NCBI GenBank assembly: GCA_019055375.1
Contig: JAHQIW010007234.1
Coordinates: 124,001 to 188,000, forward strand
Length of the DNA stretch: 64,000 nt
Direction: 5' to 3'
From: Parelaphostrongylus tenuis
Taxonomy: Eukaryota; Nematoda; Chromadorea; Rhabditida; Metastrongylidae
The notes below the pieces were generated by a model. It was not told where the DNA came from. It did not search any database and worked only from the letters and a program-made list of their open reading frames with translations. The position numbers and the translations under genes were made by a program. Shown here piece after piece: positions 21,501-33,074 of the stretch (positions are counted from its first letter, which is position 1; each line of letters starts with the position of its first letter).

Positions 21501-24500
21501 GCTTGGCAGTGTAATATCTAATTACTTTCTTCAATCTTACACATAAAAAGCCGCTGAATAAGAGACATTATAGACAATAGAAAAATACCTAATTAAAAGA
21601 CACAGAAACTTACTAACCTTTCCTTGAGCGTCCTCATTCTCGTTATTGACCTCGAAATACATCTCTTCGGCCTAGAATTGATCGATGTCTTCTAATTGCT
21701 AACAGATTTTCACATCACCAACCACTTGACATTTGCCTTTCACGATATTCACCTTGATTTCCACCATCTCATGATTGGCGTCAGAGTTGTCCTTGAAGAG
21801 TTTTGAAGGCGTGTGACATCCGTTGCACGTTGACTCTGGTTCAGCTTCATTCATCGCCATTAGTCGCTTCCGCCGAGGCATTCGACTACGACGGGGTGAA
21901 CCCGTATTGTCAGAATATTTTCTGTCAACCTGTACAGAATTTTGATTTCGTGTTTAAATGTCACAAAACATCGTAAGGACTATATCTTTCTGTAGAGCTT
22001 TCATTCCCGCTTCTTCTTGTCAGTGGAAGGCCTTTTCACTATGAATAACGATGCAGGAAAAAAAGTAAAAAGTTATTTGGGAACACCTCTGGTACTATAA
22101 CTCTAAGAACACTTTGAATAGATGGGATTGGTTCGTATCACATCTTACAAAAAACGATTTTATTATAATAAAATATGAAAGCTCTTATAGGCAAAAAATT
22201 GTAGGATCTTCGAGCTAAAAGATGTTGAATGAATGTTTAGGACGACTATTTTTCGGCATAGTATGACTCCGCTTAAGGTCATTCGCCGTGAATGTATTTG
22301 TCGCACATAGACATACCCATCTCCCCCTCTTATACTAAGAGTTCAGCGAGAATTCCTACTACCAAAACAATTCATAGATAGCCTCCATATTGGTTCTGTT
22401 CTATAAACGTCACAGAAATAATTTAAAAAGTTCGAAAGATGTCAACATAGGAATAAAATTCACACACAGACAAAATGGGGATTGAAAATATACCATTGCA
22501 AAGTCGACCATAAACTGCAAAATGGCTCCAGCAGACTGCAGCTTATGCTGATGCTCCATCTCTCGCAACGCCAGTTTTTTGAAATTCGTAAGGCATTTCC
22601 TCGATATGTACAGATAACCTTCGGGCTTTGGCGTCCGAGATAGGGAACACCTGTCCAAGAGCTGGCAGTAAGCAAATGGCTTTCTGTGGAGAAAAAAGTA
22701 GCAATAAGAAAGCGGTTAAGATAGCTTATAACTAGAAATTAGAAAGCTAATAAAGCATGAAGTGAGTATGAGTGAGAAAATGCATTACAATAGCACCAAA
22801 GAAAAGGAAGAAGAGAAATCCTACCTTGTTTTGTCCTTTAGAATTCGAGTGGCTAATTTCACATGGCTTTCAAGACTATCTCTGAACTGACCCTCACGGC
22901 GTAGCTCCTTCACGCAATCGACGCAAATGTCACTTCTATAAATATCATGAATAGAATAAGTGCAGATTTCAGATAAGAACATGTTCATAAAAAATCAGAA
23001 AATTAACTCATATATATTACACCTAAGTGCAAGAAAACCAACGAACCCAGTCAAAAGTGGATGAGAATCTTCAGAGGAACCATTTTCAGATTTCACTTTT
23101 GTTACTATACCATACTGGAGCAAGAGGGACTCAGCAGTAATTCTCGATACTGCCTTCACGTCGCCAAAGAGAATCTGACAGCAAATGTCTCATTGAGACG
23201 CTGTTACATCGACTGAACGAATATGAGAAAGAAATATCGGTTTCAAGTTGCGAACTCACCGAATCCACAAAAAGCCTCCCATGGTAGCAGATTGGAATTT
23301 CATAAGATGACAGTTGACGGGCAACCCTATGTCGAACAGTTCGCAATCGTGATACTCTAACCGGTCTGAAATGTTGTCATATTTCAGTTATACAAGCATG
23401 CGAAGAAGAAAGCACTGGAAAGGAATACCAATTTTGCGTGACAAAACGTATCGATTTTAATAGAAAAAACTGCGCTGCCCAAAAATGTTAGGCCTGTCAC
23501 AACAACCTTAACTCACTGCAAACTTTATAAGTCAAAATAAAAGTAGGGTCACACAAATTTTAGCCAACGAAAAGCATACCGTGTTATCCACAGTGATGAT
23601 TGAATTTTCATATCCCATAAGATTTTTGTTTTTGTTACGAATGGACATCTAGGAATGTGGAGTGGTCTGCAAAATAATCGACATCAAGCGGGGTTGAACC
23701 CGTGTTTCACCCATACCAGGTCGCGCACTATCACTACGCTACCGATGCCACCTGCTATCACTCCTCCGATATATACTAGGAGGTCAAACCCCCTGATTTT
23801 CTTATTCAGTATTCAGGTTTAATGTAGATGCGTGTTTACTTGACCAAACCCGTTAACGACTGGTTGCTGACAGTTACGATAGTTTATATTGAAAACAATA
23901 GTATCAGAGCGGTGGCATCGGTAGTGTAGTGGTAGCACGAGCCCCAAATAGTACCACGTGCGTTCAGCTCCCGCCTGAGTTTGCATACCACTCGACATTC
24001 TTAGGTGTATATTTATGACACCAAAAATATGCTAATAAGCAATGAAGTGGAGATTTTCTATTGATTACATTTCTTCACCTCTATACAAGATTCGCGCTCA
24101 AAAAAATAGCGAACGAATAAACCAAATCCACAGAAATGTACACGATAGAGGACCAATGTCGTCTATGGGAATGTAAGAAGTACTCAAATAATCAGCTATC
24201 AGAGAGCTTTCAGTACTTATCGAAAACTAGCTTTTTCGCGAAGGCCTTGAATATGTGTCAACAAGGTACTGATAATGAGAACTGACCGTTTCGCAGAGAT
24301 CGACTGGTTAGGCTCTTCTGACGATTCTTCTTGAACTGCATCAGTTGGTTTACTCTAAAATTTCAGGATCTGAACAAACTATTAAATACCTCCTAAGAAC
24401 GGAACAGCTAGTCACAACGAAAGTATATTTTCACAATTTTTTCCAACAACACTAAAAAAAAGGATACTACCTCGCTGCTATCTGCTTTATCATCTGGAGC

Positions 24501-27500
24501 TATCGAAGAGTATTCCTTCTCCAGAACATCGCTTAATAACTTTGTAGGAAGAAAAGCGATGTCCCTGGGTGTTTTATACTTATCTGCATGAGTCTGAAAT
24601 AAATAAGAAGCTTCGTTTTATGGAGTCTCTCCTTGCCGTCTTGTCATTTCCTACAGATCACGTAATATAGATAAGCAATTGTTACGCTCTTCCTTCTCAA
24701 AAGAATCACAGAAATGGACTCAAAAGTGACAAAAACATATTGAGATCTTTTCCCATACTCTAGAAGTTATGTATGACTATTTTCTTTATTTTTCAACAAA
24801 TCGCAGATGGACTTATCTGTTCTGCCGTAACAAAACCCCACTTACATAGAGATTTCCTTCCATGAAAAATTTCGAATTTGAAAACTTGGAAATTAGTTAA
24901 GGTATACCTCAAGTGCTTCAAACAAACTGCTTAATTGAGTAAACCGCAAAGTTAAGTCGCTCAATCGCTTCGCACTCCTTGCAATTGTCTCTTTAGTTTG
25001 TCCATCAAATTTGTTCTCGGTCTTGAATGAAAAAGGAATAAAATAAGCCCTCAAAACAATTAAAAAGAAGGAAATAGAAGAAATGGAAAAAAGGATTCTA
25101 ACCGCGATAGCCCATGTTTCGGTGATTTCGTCAGGAGGCATAACAATATCTGGCATCTTCGTTTCCTTCACACGATATGCAAGACCGTAACAGGCTTTCA
25201 TGTCCGGAGTTGGTCGTCCAACAGGAATAGATTTGCTTCGTTCTACACCTGGTGGACGGGCTAACGGCTCTACGTGCTGCAACCAATGATTTAGGGAATC
25301 AAAGTCAACAGAATAAATACTACAGAAGTAATAAAACAACAGAAAGCAAGAAAGGCACGGAAGTACAGAATAAAGACATATTTATTGGGTCCAAGCACTA
25401 CATACCTCGTCATTATACTTATACCAGACACCCGTAAAAGGATGGCGGACAAGATCATAATAGTGTCCACAAAAGGTGTTGTCGCCTTCATGGATCATAA
25501 CAGCAAAGAGCTCATAGTCAAAATCATCGTCTATAAAGTGCAGAACTTGCATCTTATGAAGCTTAACTCGATTCCGTCAATAAAAGATGATTGTAGAATA
25601 TAAAACACCTACATTTCGAAACACCCAGGTGAAATGATCGGGCCGATAACTCCCGGGGATATACTATAGGCGTCTTAAGCTTACGATTCCGGCCATTCCT
25701 GAATAGTGACACAGAGAATGAAATAATCGACTATAGAAAAACTCTGAGGAGAAATTGAATCAGCTTACGCATCAAAAACATATCGATTCAGTTGTAACAT
25801 AATTACTGGTGGCAGCTTTTCCGGTATTGTTTGCCGTTTCACGGAACCACGTTGGTTACACTCGTCACAGAGATAGTCTTCAAGCCTGAATTCAGCACAT
25901 GATCAACCCTTTTCCATTAATCCTCTGCACGCGACAAAGGGTCTTTTGAGCCCCCATTCTCAAAGGTCTTTTCTGTCTCGACAAAGCTTTCAATTAAGGA
26001 TTTTGCCAGCACTCAAAGCTTGAAACTCAGCAATTTCAAAAACGCACTTGTTTTCCGAAAGGCCTTTTAAGTACGATGTAGCAGTGAAAATGAAATTATG
26101 TTTCACAGTTGGAGTGCTTTATTTGCTCAGCTAACGTCTGGGATCGCTTTTTATAAACTATATTAGCATTTCATGATCGAATGTTTTTGATCTCTGTAAA
26201 CACTCAATACAAAAGGATAAAGGATAAAGCTCTGAAGGTTGATCAATCACTGAGCGATGCGCCATGCATTCTTCTTCAAGTTTCAGCTTCGCTTGAGGTG
26301 ACTGAATGACAATGACTCGCGGTGGCCTCCCGCCCTACCGAATCAGTGCTGCTTATCCTTCAAGACAAGTCAGAGACCTGTCTGAAACCAATTAACCAAC
26401 CTCAGCGGGATGGATGGCCTGGTGAGCCATGAGCGCGAGATTGAACCATTGACTTAGTGTGCGACGCAGGGCAGTTCTCCACTGCGCCATATTCGCTCAA
26501 ACATTCAGTGTAGTTACTGGGAAGGTTTCAAGTCTATTCAAGGTTGGAACACCACTGGCCTACGCACGATTCGGTGGTATCGCCCGCTTCATCAAAGCCA
26601 CACGCCCCACATTGAACCCTATTTTATAAAGGGGATGGAAATGGTGATAATTATAATCATGTACGATCGCCAAAAACGTCCCGCCATCCCTACCACAAAG
26701 TTGGGTTCAGTTTGGGGCGTGTGGCTCTGATGAAGCGGAGGTTACCGCTGCAACGTACGTAAACCGCTGATATACCAACCTCAAGGCTTTGAAAATTCTC
26801 ACAAACTATGCAATAAAACTCATTTGAAAGCACCTATCTCTACAATTTCGAAGCTGAATTCGATTTTATCGAAAGCCTTCATAGCGTGTTGTAAGAGCAA
26901 AATAAAAATTACATCTCATATTCAGAGTTTTCTTCGCACATACAAAATATATAGCTTTTGCCTGGAAAGAAAAAAATCGGCTCCGAAATATCTAAACATA
27001 CAATTCCTCTCCGAAATAAGCGTCTAACACCTCGTGAAGAGTTTTGTACCCGTCAATATTCAATTGCAAAGCAGAAAATGGTGAACTTCGGCTGCTTTCT
27101 TTACCGCATGTACACCAAATCCGTTGAGTTGAAGACCCCTAAAAGAGTTGACTTCTAGATGTTGAACTGCAACAGCAGTAGATACAAACTGATGACAGAT
27201 GAAATAAATGAGACAAAACTCGACGTAAATAATATCAGAAGGGCAAATGAAATAAAAGTGCAATCAATAGTAGCCAAAAATAGAACTCACCAAGTATCGC
27301 TCACGAATCCTCTGGCGAATTACTTCTCCATGTGGGTGCTTAGCTAGATTTCTATCGAGAGCATCAAAGAGCACCAAAGAGAACTCTTGAGCATCTTGCT
27401 GTTCATTTCCAAGCCGAAGAGCGGCAGTAAAATGCCTGTTGTCATCCGTGTCCTCCTAGAAAAATCAGTTCCAAACGTTTGGCTGGAAAATCTTTCTCAT

Positions 27501-29131
27501 TAATTTACACCTTCCATTACAGAATATTTCCTGAGATGAAGTGAGAAATAATGCACATTTCAAAGCCATTGGTGCTGAAATGGAGGCAATGTAATTGATT
27601 CTGGCACGTAAATAAGTCCAAAATTCGTTTTTCATAGGCCAATGGAACGTCTCCTTCGCTTTCTTTGTCAAAGACAGAGCAGACTAGCAGAACATAAGAT
27701 ACGTTTCGAAATGCCAAATGCACTAATTTGCGCCAATATAGAACGAAAGATTTGTAGCAAATAGTGCGCTGCATTGCATTTTGACGCTTATACTTTCCAT
27801 ATGATTGACCACATTTGCAAGTCACTAAAGCTCCGATGTAGGATATGATTTTCTAAGTGACAAAGCAGGCGAAATGAGAATTGGCAGCAGAACAGGAACC
27901 TCGCTATTGAATTTGGCTAGAACGCGCCTCAGGGAAAGGTGAAATAAAGGTTCGATTCCACTTTGAGGCTCAGAGTTCTGTAAACCATTATACATTGCTG
28001 GATGTTCAAAGTGAAATCACAATAGGAATTCGAACAAATTGATGGATAAGTAATTGGAAAATAATCTATTAGTCTTACGAATGGTGTAGTCTGCATGGTA
28101 TAAAACAAATGCTGGAGACTATTCATAACAGCCTCGACGTCCATTGCAGGTGGTGCTGGCCTAGAAATTTATGATGAAAGCTCAAAAGTAATTGACTAGG
28201 CTATTTAGCAATAGAATTGATAAGTCAAGTTGGGAAATCATAACAGGACGTGCTCTTCACCTGATATAATCGGGGGAAGGTCGCCAGTCAAAAATGATTT
28301 GCCTAAAGATGGGATCATTATACCATACCTAAAATACTAAGTAAAGTTACAGGGAGAAGTTCTGATCTATAGTGTCATTACCTGTAAGATACATGCAAAA
28401 TAAAAACCTACTCATAGTAATGCACTATGAAAAAAAAACGAATTTCAAACCTGTAAGAAGCTGTTCACATAACAGAAATTTCCAGAATTAGTCAGACCAC
28501 AAGGAACTTCCAGGATGTTGCGTCGCTTTTGACTCTAAAATAAACAAAACTAAGTAGTCAGGATCACTCAAGCTAAAATAGAATACGATGTGATGACAGA
28601 CTCGTCAACTATCAATCAGACATACCACGGAACGCTATACAAAATTCTGTGCTATCTTTTATTTAGAAAAATCAACTGCTTCAATATTTTAGCAACAAAA
28701 TAATGGAAAATATAAAACATTACAAAGCAATTACAAAACTAGGCCACCACCTACCTCCTCAACTTTTGCGCTATTCAATTTCTCAGTTTTAATAAGTCTC
28801 TCAAATTTTTCTAAGCCTAACCGCTTGATACAGTATGGGTTGTCACGACAATTCGTAGACCTGAAAACGTACTTTGTAAATACGAGATAAACTGTAGGTG
28901 TAAGGACGAAAAAATTAAAGATCAAGAACCTTCAAAAATACCATTCAGCAGGGGTATGAGAAAAATTCCGTAGTGGGAGGTAAAGGGTTAAAAGAAAGCC
29001 GAAAAGAAAAAGATAAATTACTTTGGATTGTGCACGTCGTGGAGAAGACAAGCTAAGCAATCAAGCTTGTAGATGATCCATGCTTGCTCAAAAGTGATGT
29101 CGTCGCTTGGAAGCGCTACAGCCGCATCCAT
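18284..29131 (-). CDS. usp-48: USP48-type ubiquitin carboxyl-terminal hydrolase, 29 exons, intact frame
   Basis: USP48 enzymes remove ubiquitin from proteins. Exons, 5' to 3': 29131-29022, 28860-28755, 28534-28451, 28328-28261, 28160-28079, 27455-27291, 27138-27002, 25885-25769, 25698-25613, 25566-25406, 25276-25103, 25021-24908, 24593-24471, 24354-24287, 23365-23260, 23174-23023, 22935-22825, 22683-22494, 21929-21753, 21671-21618, 21454-21401, 21310-21060, 20991-20840, 20193-20054, 19762-19590, 19523-19309, 18755-18655, 18595-18518, 18463-18284 (TAA). Every junction uses GT and AG with agreeing phase; total 1,242 codons against about 1,035 in human USP48. The extra length is mainly the acidic insert at residues about 719-947. 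The start ATG lies 21 bases after a splice acceptor; a further 5' exon is possible because that stretch is also open. The last exon could instead splice on at GTTGGG before its stop. Least certain joins: 25613/25566 and 21401/21310. Confidence 0.93.
19309..23365 (-). other. usp-48: DUSP-like region with long acidic insert in the USP48 gene
   Basis: DUSP modules act in substrate or partner binding in this family. Recognisable pieces: ICYHGRLFVDS plus KAVSRITAESLLLQYG and CVDCVKELR (23365-22825), YLYISRKCLTNFKKLALREM (22683-22494), RCEHGYVNLDEF, PKEWEQLSSYF and CQQCEREFN (20991-20054), and CSHGLPN, LTENEWDRLCDEIA and VLEHGRIASMCESCFGKRL (19523-18655). Between the second and third pieces lie exons 21929-20840, rich in Ser, Glu and Asp, with a basic stretch MPRRKRLM. 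Two of these exons are exactly 54 bases, phase 0. Confidence 0.85.
20338..20496 (-). other. open frame with hydrophobic C terminus inside a USP48 intron
   Basis: After an AG acceptor at 20496 the frame runs 52 codons to TAA at 20338: NFEFTQQFNLRFFLTCESKW, then a hydrophobic stretch VFSNVALVFAALVLALM. A second hydrophobic ORF (20578-20775, opening MTRILFGIFLLWCLSISAV) lies just upstream on the same strand. I do not recognise either. They could be an unrecognised nested gene or chance. Confidence 0.25.
23655..24005. repeat. tRNA-like palindromic repeat in USP48 intron
   Basis: Left unit (about 23675-23752) reads minus and holds gggttgaacccgtgt (B-box side) and cactacgctaccgatgccacc (A-box side). 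Right unit (about 23915-23990) reads plus with ggtggcatcggtagtgtagtg and gttcagctcccgcc. The A-box ends are near-perfect inverted copies of each other. The spacer contains ttgctgacagttac, shared with the 1.1 kb palindrome. It fills most of the intron between exons 24354-24287 and 23365-23260. Confidence 0.65.
26215..26500 (-). mobile_element. tRNA-derived SINE in USP48 intron
   Basis: Near full-length copy: head at about 26495-26430 on the minus strand, with tggcgcagtggagaactgc (A-box-like) and ggttcaatctcgcgctc (B-box-like), then caccaggccatccatcc and the body to gttgatcaatcactgag. Same family as 13.15 kb. Confidence 0.7.
26573..26745. repeat. foldback repeat (about 50 bp arms)
   Basis: Arms 26573-26622 and 26697-26745 are inverted copies, sharing cttcatcaaagccacacg and gcgtgtggctctgatgaag. 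The spacer is about 75 bp. A single arm-like copy lies at 4075-4170. It sits in the 1.1 kb USP48 intron 27001-25886. Confidence 0.7.
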
Positions 29132-29158
29132 CGCCTCATCTCGAAATAGAGTCTAAAC
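29132..29158 (-). promoter_or_regulatory. splice acceptor 21 bases before the USP48 start codon
   Basis: On the minus strand gtttatgtttag ends at 29153 and the next 21 bases lead to the ATG at 29131. That is the normal arrangement for spliced-leader addition in nematodes. Because the 21 bases are also open in frame, it may instead be the acceptor of a coding exon whose 5' partner I cannot identify. Confidence 0.45.
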
Positions 29159-29269
29159 ATAAACATTCATTCAAACAGAAAAACGAAAACAATTTGGTAT
29201 ACACTCGATTCCTTCATTTCTACTGCTTTTTAGCGATGTTGTGCTTTCATTATGCATACAAGAGTACTG

Positions 29270-29570
29270 AGCAGCATACAAAACATTCGATCCCAGGCGG
29301 GAGTTGAACCCGCGTCTCACCCGTTACGGACGCTATATAGCTATCCTATAGTGGCTGTTGGCTACCATCTTTTGATGGATTTGTTCAGTTATGCACATAT
29401 AGGCATCGAACTCAGTCAAGCTGGATACTGTTGGGAATGTTTAATCCAGGCAAATTTCTTACTATATCGTCTCTTAGCAGTCTATGATATGGCATCCGCA
29501 CAGGTTAAACGCAGATTCAACTCCTGCACGAGATCGAATGTTGCATACCACTAAGTATGCTTGGATGTAT
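29270..29570. repeat. tRNA-like palindromic repeat
   Basis: Left unit on minus (caggcgggagttgaaccc at about 29293-29310 is a strong reversed B box). Right unit on plus (gttaaacgcagattcaactc at about 29505). Tail motif tgcataccactaagtatgc is shared with the 24.0 kb palindrome. Lies immediately upstream of the USP48 gene. Confidence 0.55.
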
Positions 29571-29596
29571 AATCATAACATTTATCATCACAAATT

Positions 29597-29765
29597 GACC
29601 CTTGGGGACGGGAGTTGGTCGACCGCGAGGCGTAATTTGCAGGCGGTGCGCAATTGTCTCCCTTTGTCAAGAATTTTTCCGTTTTGAAAAAAATCTTTCT
29701 CGTGCTACGGTAGTACTCCATACCTTTCGCTACACGCTCATCCCCTTATGGTGCATATATATCAT
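29597..29765 (+). repeat. repeat with the gaccctt...ggacgg head, copy 1
   Basis: gacccttggggacggga, a gcgcaatt block, a catacctttcgctacacgctcat block and gtgcatatata recur at 31252-31440 and 32408-32590. Diverged; no coding potential. Confidence 0.45.
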
Positions 29766-29974
29766 GTTTTCAGAGAAAATTCCAACGGTGAAACGTTATC
29801 TTTCCTTTCTTTTTACAACGCTTATCAAAACTTTTTCCAAGAGACTAAATATCATTTCAAAATACTCGAGTTTTGAGCTATCAAATCTACTAGAACCTAG
29901 CGAAAAGCCATCGATGGACCTCAGCCGAGCAAAAAAACCAAACCAAGTGTGAAAAAAGTTACGACGTTCCAAAA

Positions 29975-30545
29975 GTTCTGGCACAAGAGCAATAAACTCT
30001 AGATTTATTAACCAGCAATAATTAGAACTGCATGATTTTCGTATCGTTCAATTGCGCATTTCCATGTGGACATTTTACTGTAAAACTTGCCTATACTTTC
30101 TATAGGATGGAGCTGTCGTGGGAACATATTCGTTTGCTACTCATGAACGTGAACGAATGCCGAGTAGGGGAAAATGCTAGTGAAGCGGCGCGCAAGATTA
30201 ATGGAGCCTAGAGCGATGACAGGATTGCATAAAGGACGGCCACGAAGTGGGCCGCGAAGTTCAAAGCTGGAAAGGACAATTTCAATGATTGGTCGCGTTC
30301 GGGCTGTTCACAGAAAACTCCATTACACATGCACGCCGTTTCACTAGCATTTCTCCCACGCACCATTCTTGCATGAGTAGCAAGCAAGTTTGTTCTCACG
30401 ACAGCTCCATCTTAGAACAAGATAGGCAAGCTGTATACCAAAATGTTCACAAGAAAAGGCACAACTCAAAGACATCAAAATCATGCAATTTTAACTACTT
30501 CTGATTGATAAATTTGGTGTTTATCCCTCAAGCGCCACATTCATG
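29975..30545 (+). mobile_element. mariner-derived MITE with long terminal inverted repeats, copy 1
   Basis: The outer 200 or so bases at each end are inverted copies of each other (about 70-75% by eye; shared blocks include actgcatgatttt). The interior keeps the N-terminal helix-turn-helix of a mariner transposase: MELSWEHIRLLL at about 30107, then ENASEAARKIN, followed after stops by KWAAKFKAGKDNF. The catalytic domain is deleted. A sister copy is at 49960-50520. It cannot move by itself; a full mariner elsewhere would be needed. Confidence 0.75.
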
Positions 30546-31251
30546 GAACGACCTAATATTATCTTGCTTCTACAATGCAATAATAAAGGTTTCTTAGAGA
30601 CCAAATATGATAAATCGCCGAGATTCAAACTTCAAATATTTACTAAAAGTCCAACGAAAAAATTTTTTCCAGCGAGAAAGACCCTTATGAAATCTGTGCC
30701 TTTTTCAGTATATACGATAAAACCCAACTGAACTGTCAACTATTTCAAACTATAAACGTTTGCGGAATGGCCGAACGCGAGTTCAGTTCCTGCCTGAAGT
30801 CAGATATTTTGCAAATCATTAAACACTCTTAGAATTTGGTATATAATACGAATGAAAAAAAAATCTGGTAGATCAAACAGGAACCACTCACTTTTCGTTT
30901 ATTCGTCTCCTTTCGAGCTAGTGATTTTATCATATTTCAATGACAATCGTCGTCGGTCAATGATACACTGTCACAAAATGAAGCACATAAGTACGTGAGC
31001 AATACCAAGTAGTTAGTTAGTATACGTCGCCTCTGAAATGAGCCATTTCGTAGATCAAAATGACCAAGTGGAACGAAGAAAAGAAATTCGCGAGGGGGAA
31101 ATTTCAAGCCGAGAGATTCCAAGATCTTAAAGGACAATAGAGAATAGTTAGGCGCAATAATTAAAGGTTTACTTCAGGAAGCAATTTCCAGGATCGATGC
31201 GATCATTCAACTAGCATTAGGTGAATAGATCTCAACACTTTCTTGATCTTT
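30546..31251. other. no recognisable gene
   Basis: A tRNA-like fragment (ccgaacgcgagttcagttcc near 30770) is the only recognisable piece. Confidence 0.4.
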
Positions 31252-31440
31252 CTTGACCCCTCAGGGACGACGGCTGATCGATAGCACGGCGCAATTCGCA
31301 AGATGAGCGCGATTTTCGTCATTTAATTAGGATTTTTCCTCGATTTCGAGGGTAAAACTCTAGGGTTTTTGCGTAACTCTGATGCTCCGTGATTTTCTCT
31401 ACACGGTCATAGGTTTTTCGTGCATATATAACTTTTCCAT
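31252..31440 (+). repeat. repeat with the gacccct...ggacgacggc head, copy 2
   Basis: Pairs with 32408-32590: both start gaccc(c/t)t, contain ctgatcgat/ttgatcgat plus gcacggcgc, then a gcgcgatttt block, gattttctctacacggtcat-type block and a final cgtgcat/cgtcatg. The two copies bracket the GC-rich block at 32.1-32.4 kb. Confidence 0.55.
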
Positions 31441-32094
31441 ACGATGAACATTTTGAGTGCGAAACGTAATTTTCTTTTAGCTCTTGCAGCGTTCTGCGAT
31501 ATCCTTCAAAAAACCAAGTGCGGTTTCGAAATCCTCGAGATTTGGGTTATCGAACGATTAGTAAGGGTTTGGCGAACATGCAATCCCCAACCGAGCACGC
31601 AAAACAACGTAAGTGTGAGTCGTAACTTTATTTTCGCTGCTACAACGTAATAAATAAAAATTTTTAGAAGCTAAGCACACTGTTGAAATCAAGGGGATTG
31701 GAGCTTTCGAATGATTACCAATTGTCAGAGAAAAAAGTTTCCTGCAGCGGGAAAGGCCTTCAAATCGTGTACCTCATCCGGTACACGTCGTCTGTTAGGG
31801 GTTAAATCTTAATATTTACTAACAATCTTTGTGTCGACGTCGCTTCTGTACGAGGAAAAATATGAAACAAAAAATGTATCAATACAAAAAACAGGAAATT
31901 ATTGAGTGGATTTATCGATCGAGAGGGCCACCTGATCGATTAAAAAACCGATCGATACCGGAGATTATCGAACTGAGCGGTTTTCTTTACGTTTCGATAA
32001 GACGTCAATCGCATTTATTAGCACAGAATGTTTGAGGAAAAAAAAAAGAAAAATCCCACAAAAAGCAGATTTATTTCGAAAATCGGAAAAAAGC

Positions 32095-32402
32095 GAAAGG
32101 ACGGTAGGGAAGCGGGGTGGGGCTAGCCGTGAGCATAAGGAAATTTCCTCGCAGAACTGGGCCCCATCTAGATTCCCCCACGGTCTTCCCGGCGGGTACA
32201 ATACAACCCCATTCATCAGTCAGCAACAGGGGGCGCGGTGAAGTAAGCGCTAAACAGCAGACCCAACGCTAGCTGTAATTTGGTCGCTACGGACTCGAAA
32301 TTACGGATGGGCCATGGCGGGCTCCCGGAGGCGCCCGTGTCCCAGTTAGAACCCGGTGGTTCTCGGGCTCTTTAGGATTGGTAGGCGTTAATCCGCCCTT
32401 TT
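32095..32402. other. GC-rich block of unknown origin
   Basis: About 300 bases of much higher GC than the surroundings, with sharp edges, including gggtggggctagccgtgagc, tcccggaggcgcccgtgtcc and aacccggtggttctcgggct (a hairpin ccgagaacc/ggttctcgg lies here). Short ORFs exist on both strands. I do not recognise it. It lies between two related repeats (31252-31440, 32408-32590), so the three may form one composite element. Confidence 0.4.
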
Positions 32403-32407
32403 TTAGT

Positions 32408-32590
32408 TAGACCCTTCGAGGACGGCAGTTGATCGATCGATCGCACGGCGCTACTCGCAAGAGGCGCGCGCGATTTTTCTTTTTCAATCAGGGTTTCTCC
32501 TCCACTTGGAGAGCAAAACCTAAGGTGTTTTGTGTTACTCTGATACTACATGTTTTTATCTACACGGTCATATGAGTTTTGTTCCGTCAT
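32408..32590 (+). repeat. repeat with the gaccctt...ggacggcag head, copy 3
   Basis: Third copy of the family at 29.6 and 31.25 kb, with an expanded gatcgatcgatcg head and a gaggcgcgcgcgattttt block. Confidence 0.55.
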
Positions 32591-33004
32591 GTGGGACAAA
32601 TTGAAGAATCGATCTCATTCGCTGGACAAGAGGTTGTCCTAGAAATTTTAATAATCATTCGAAAGCGCAAGCTACAGCTACAGCTGCACATAGCCGGTTT
32701 TTGAAAAGCTCTTTTATAGCGCTGTAACATTTAAAACTAAATTATATTCCACACCCGCCGCGCATTTTCGATTTTATCACGCGTATGACTCGCTGGAAGC
32801 ACGAAAACCATATGAACGTGTAGAGCAAATCTCGTAGTATCTGAGCCAGTTGGTTTATATGGAGTTTTTTTTGGAGCGGAGAAAAATTTTCTAATTGATA
32901 ATAAGTTCACCCCACATGTCTGATCCGTCAGGGCATCAATCAAATGCCCGACCTCTAGCCCGTAGGTGGGCTGGTAAACAAGCTCGCCCAATATGTGGAA
33001 CTCG

Positions 33005-33074
33005 ATATTAGGTTCCCTGTTAGGTGTTATTGATATTAGGTGATATTAGGTGTTAGGTGATATTAGGTGTTATG
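33005..33074. repeat. short tandem repeat of gatattaggtgtt units
   Basis: About 70 bases composed of ttaggtgttattgatattagg and close variants (gatattaggtg repeated four to five times). Confidence 0.75.

Larger units (their letters stand above)
24908..28534 (-). other. usp-48: USP catalytic domain of the USP48 gene (about residues 73-468)
   Basis: The Cys box GLTNSGNFCYVNSFLQVWYN (Cys about 93) spans exons 28534-28451 and 28328-28261. The NEQQDAQEFSLVLFDAL box lies in 27455-27291. Two cysteine pairs, CTCGKESS (27138-27002) and CDECNQRGS (25885-25769), are placed where USP48 has its zinc-binding CxxC pairs. KLPPVIMLQLNRYVFD follows. The His box YELFAVMIHEG...FCGHYYDL (His about 353) and WYKYNDE (Asn370/Asp371) are in 25566-25406. 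All catalytic positions are present, so the enzyme should be active. Upstream, NCRDNPYC (28860-28755) matches the conserved N-terminal NCxxNPxC of USP48. Confidence 0.93.

Noticed and set aside
23910..23990. True tRNA gene
   Set aside because: A and B boxes are recognisable, but no 7 bp acceptor stem, no plausible anticodon arm and a mirrored partner; it belongs to a repeat family.
31965..32216. 83-codon minus-strand ORF over the GC-rich block
   Set aside because: Overlaps an equally long ORF on the other strand; GC-rich sequence gives open frames by chance. No motif.
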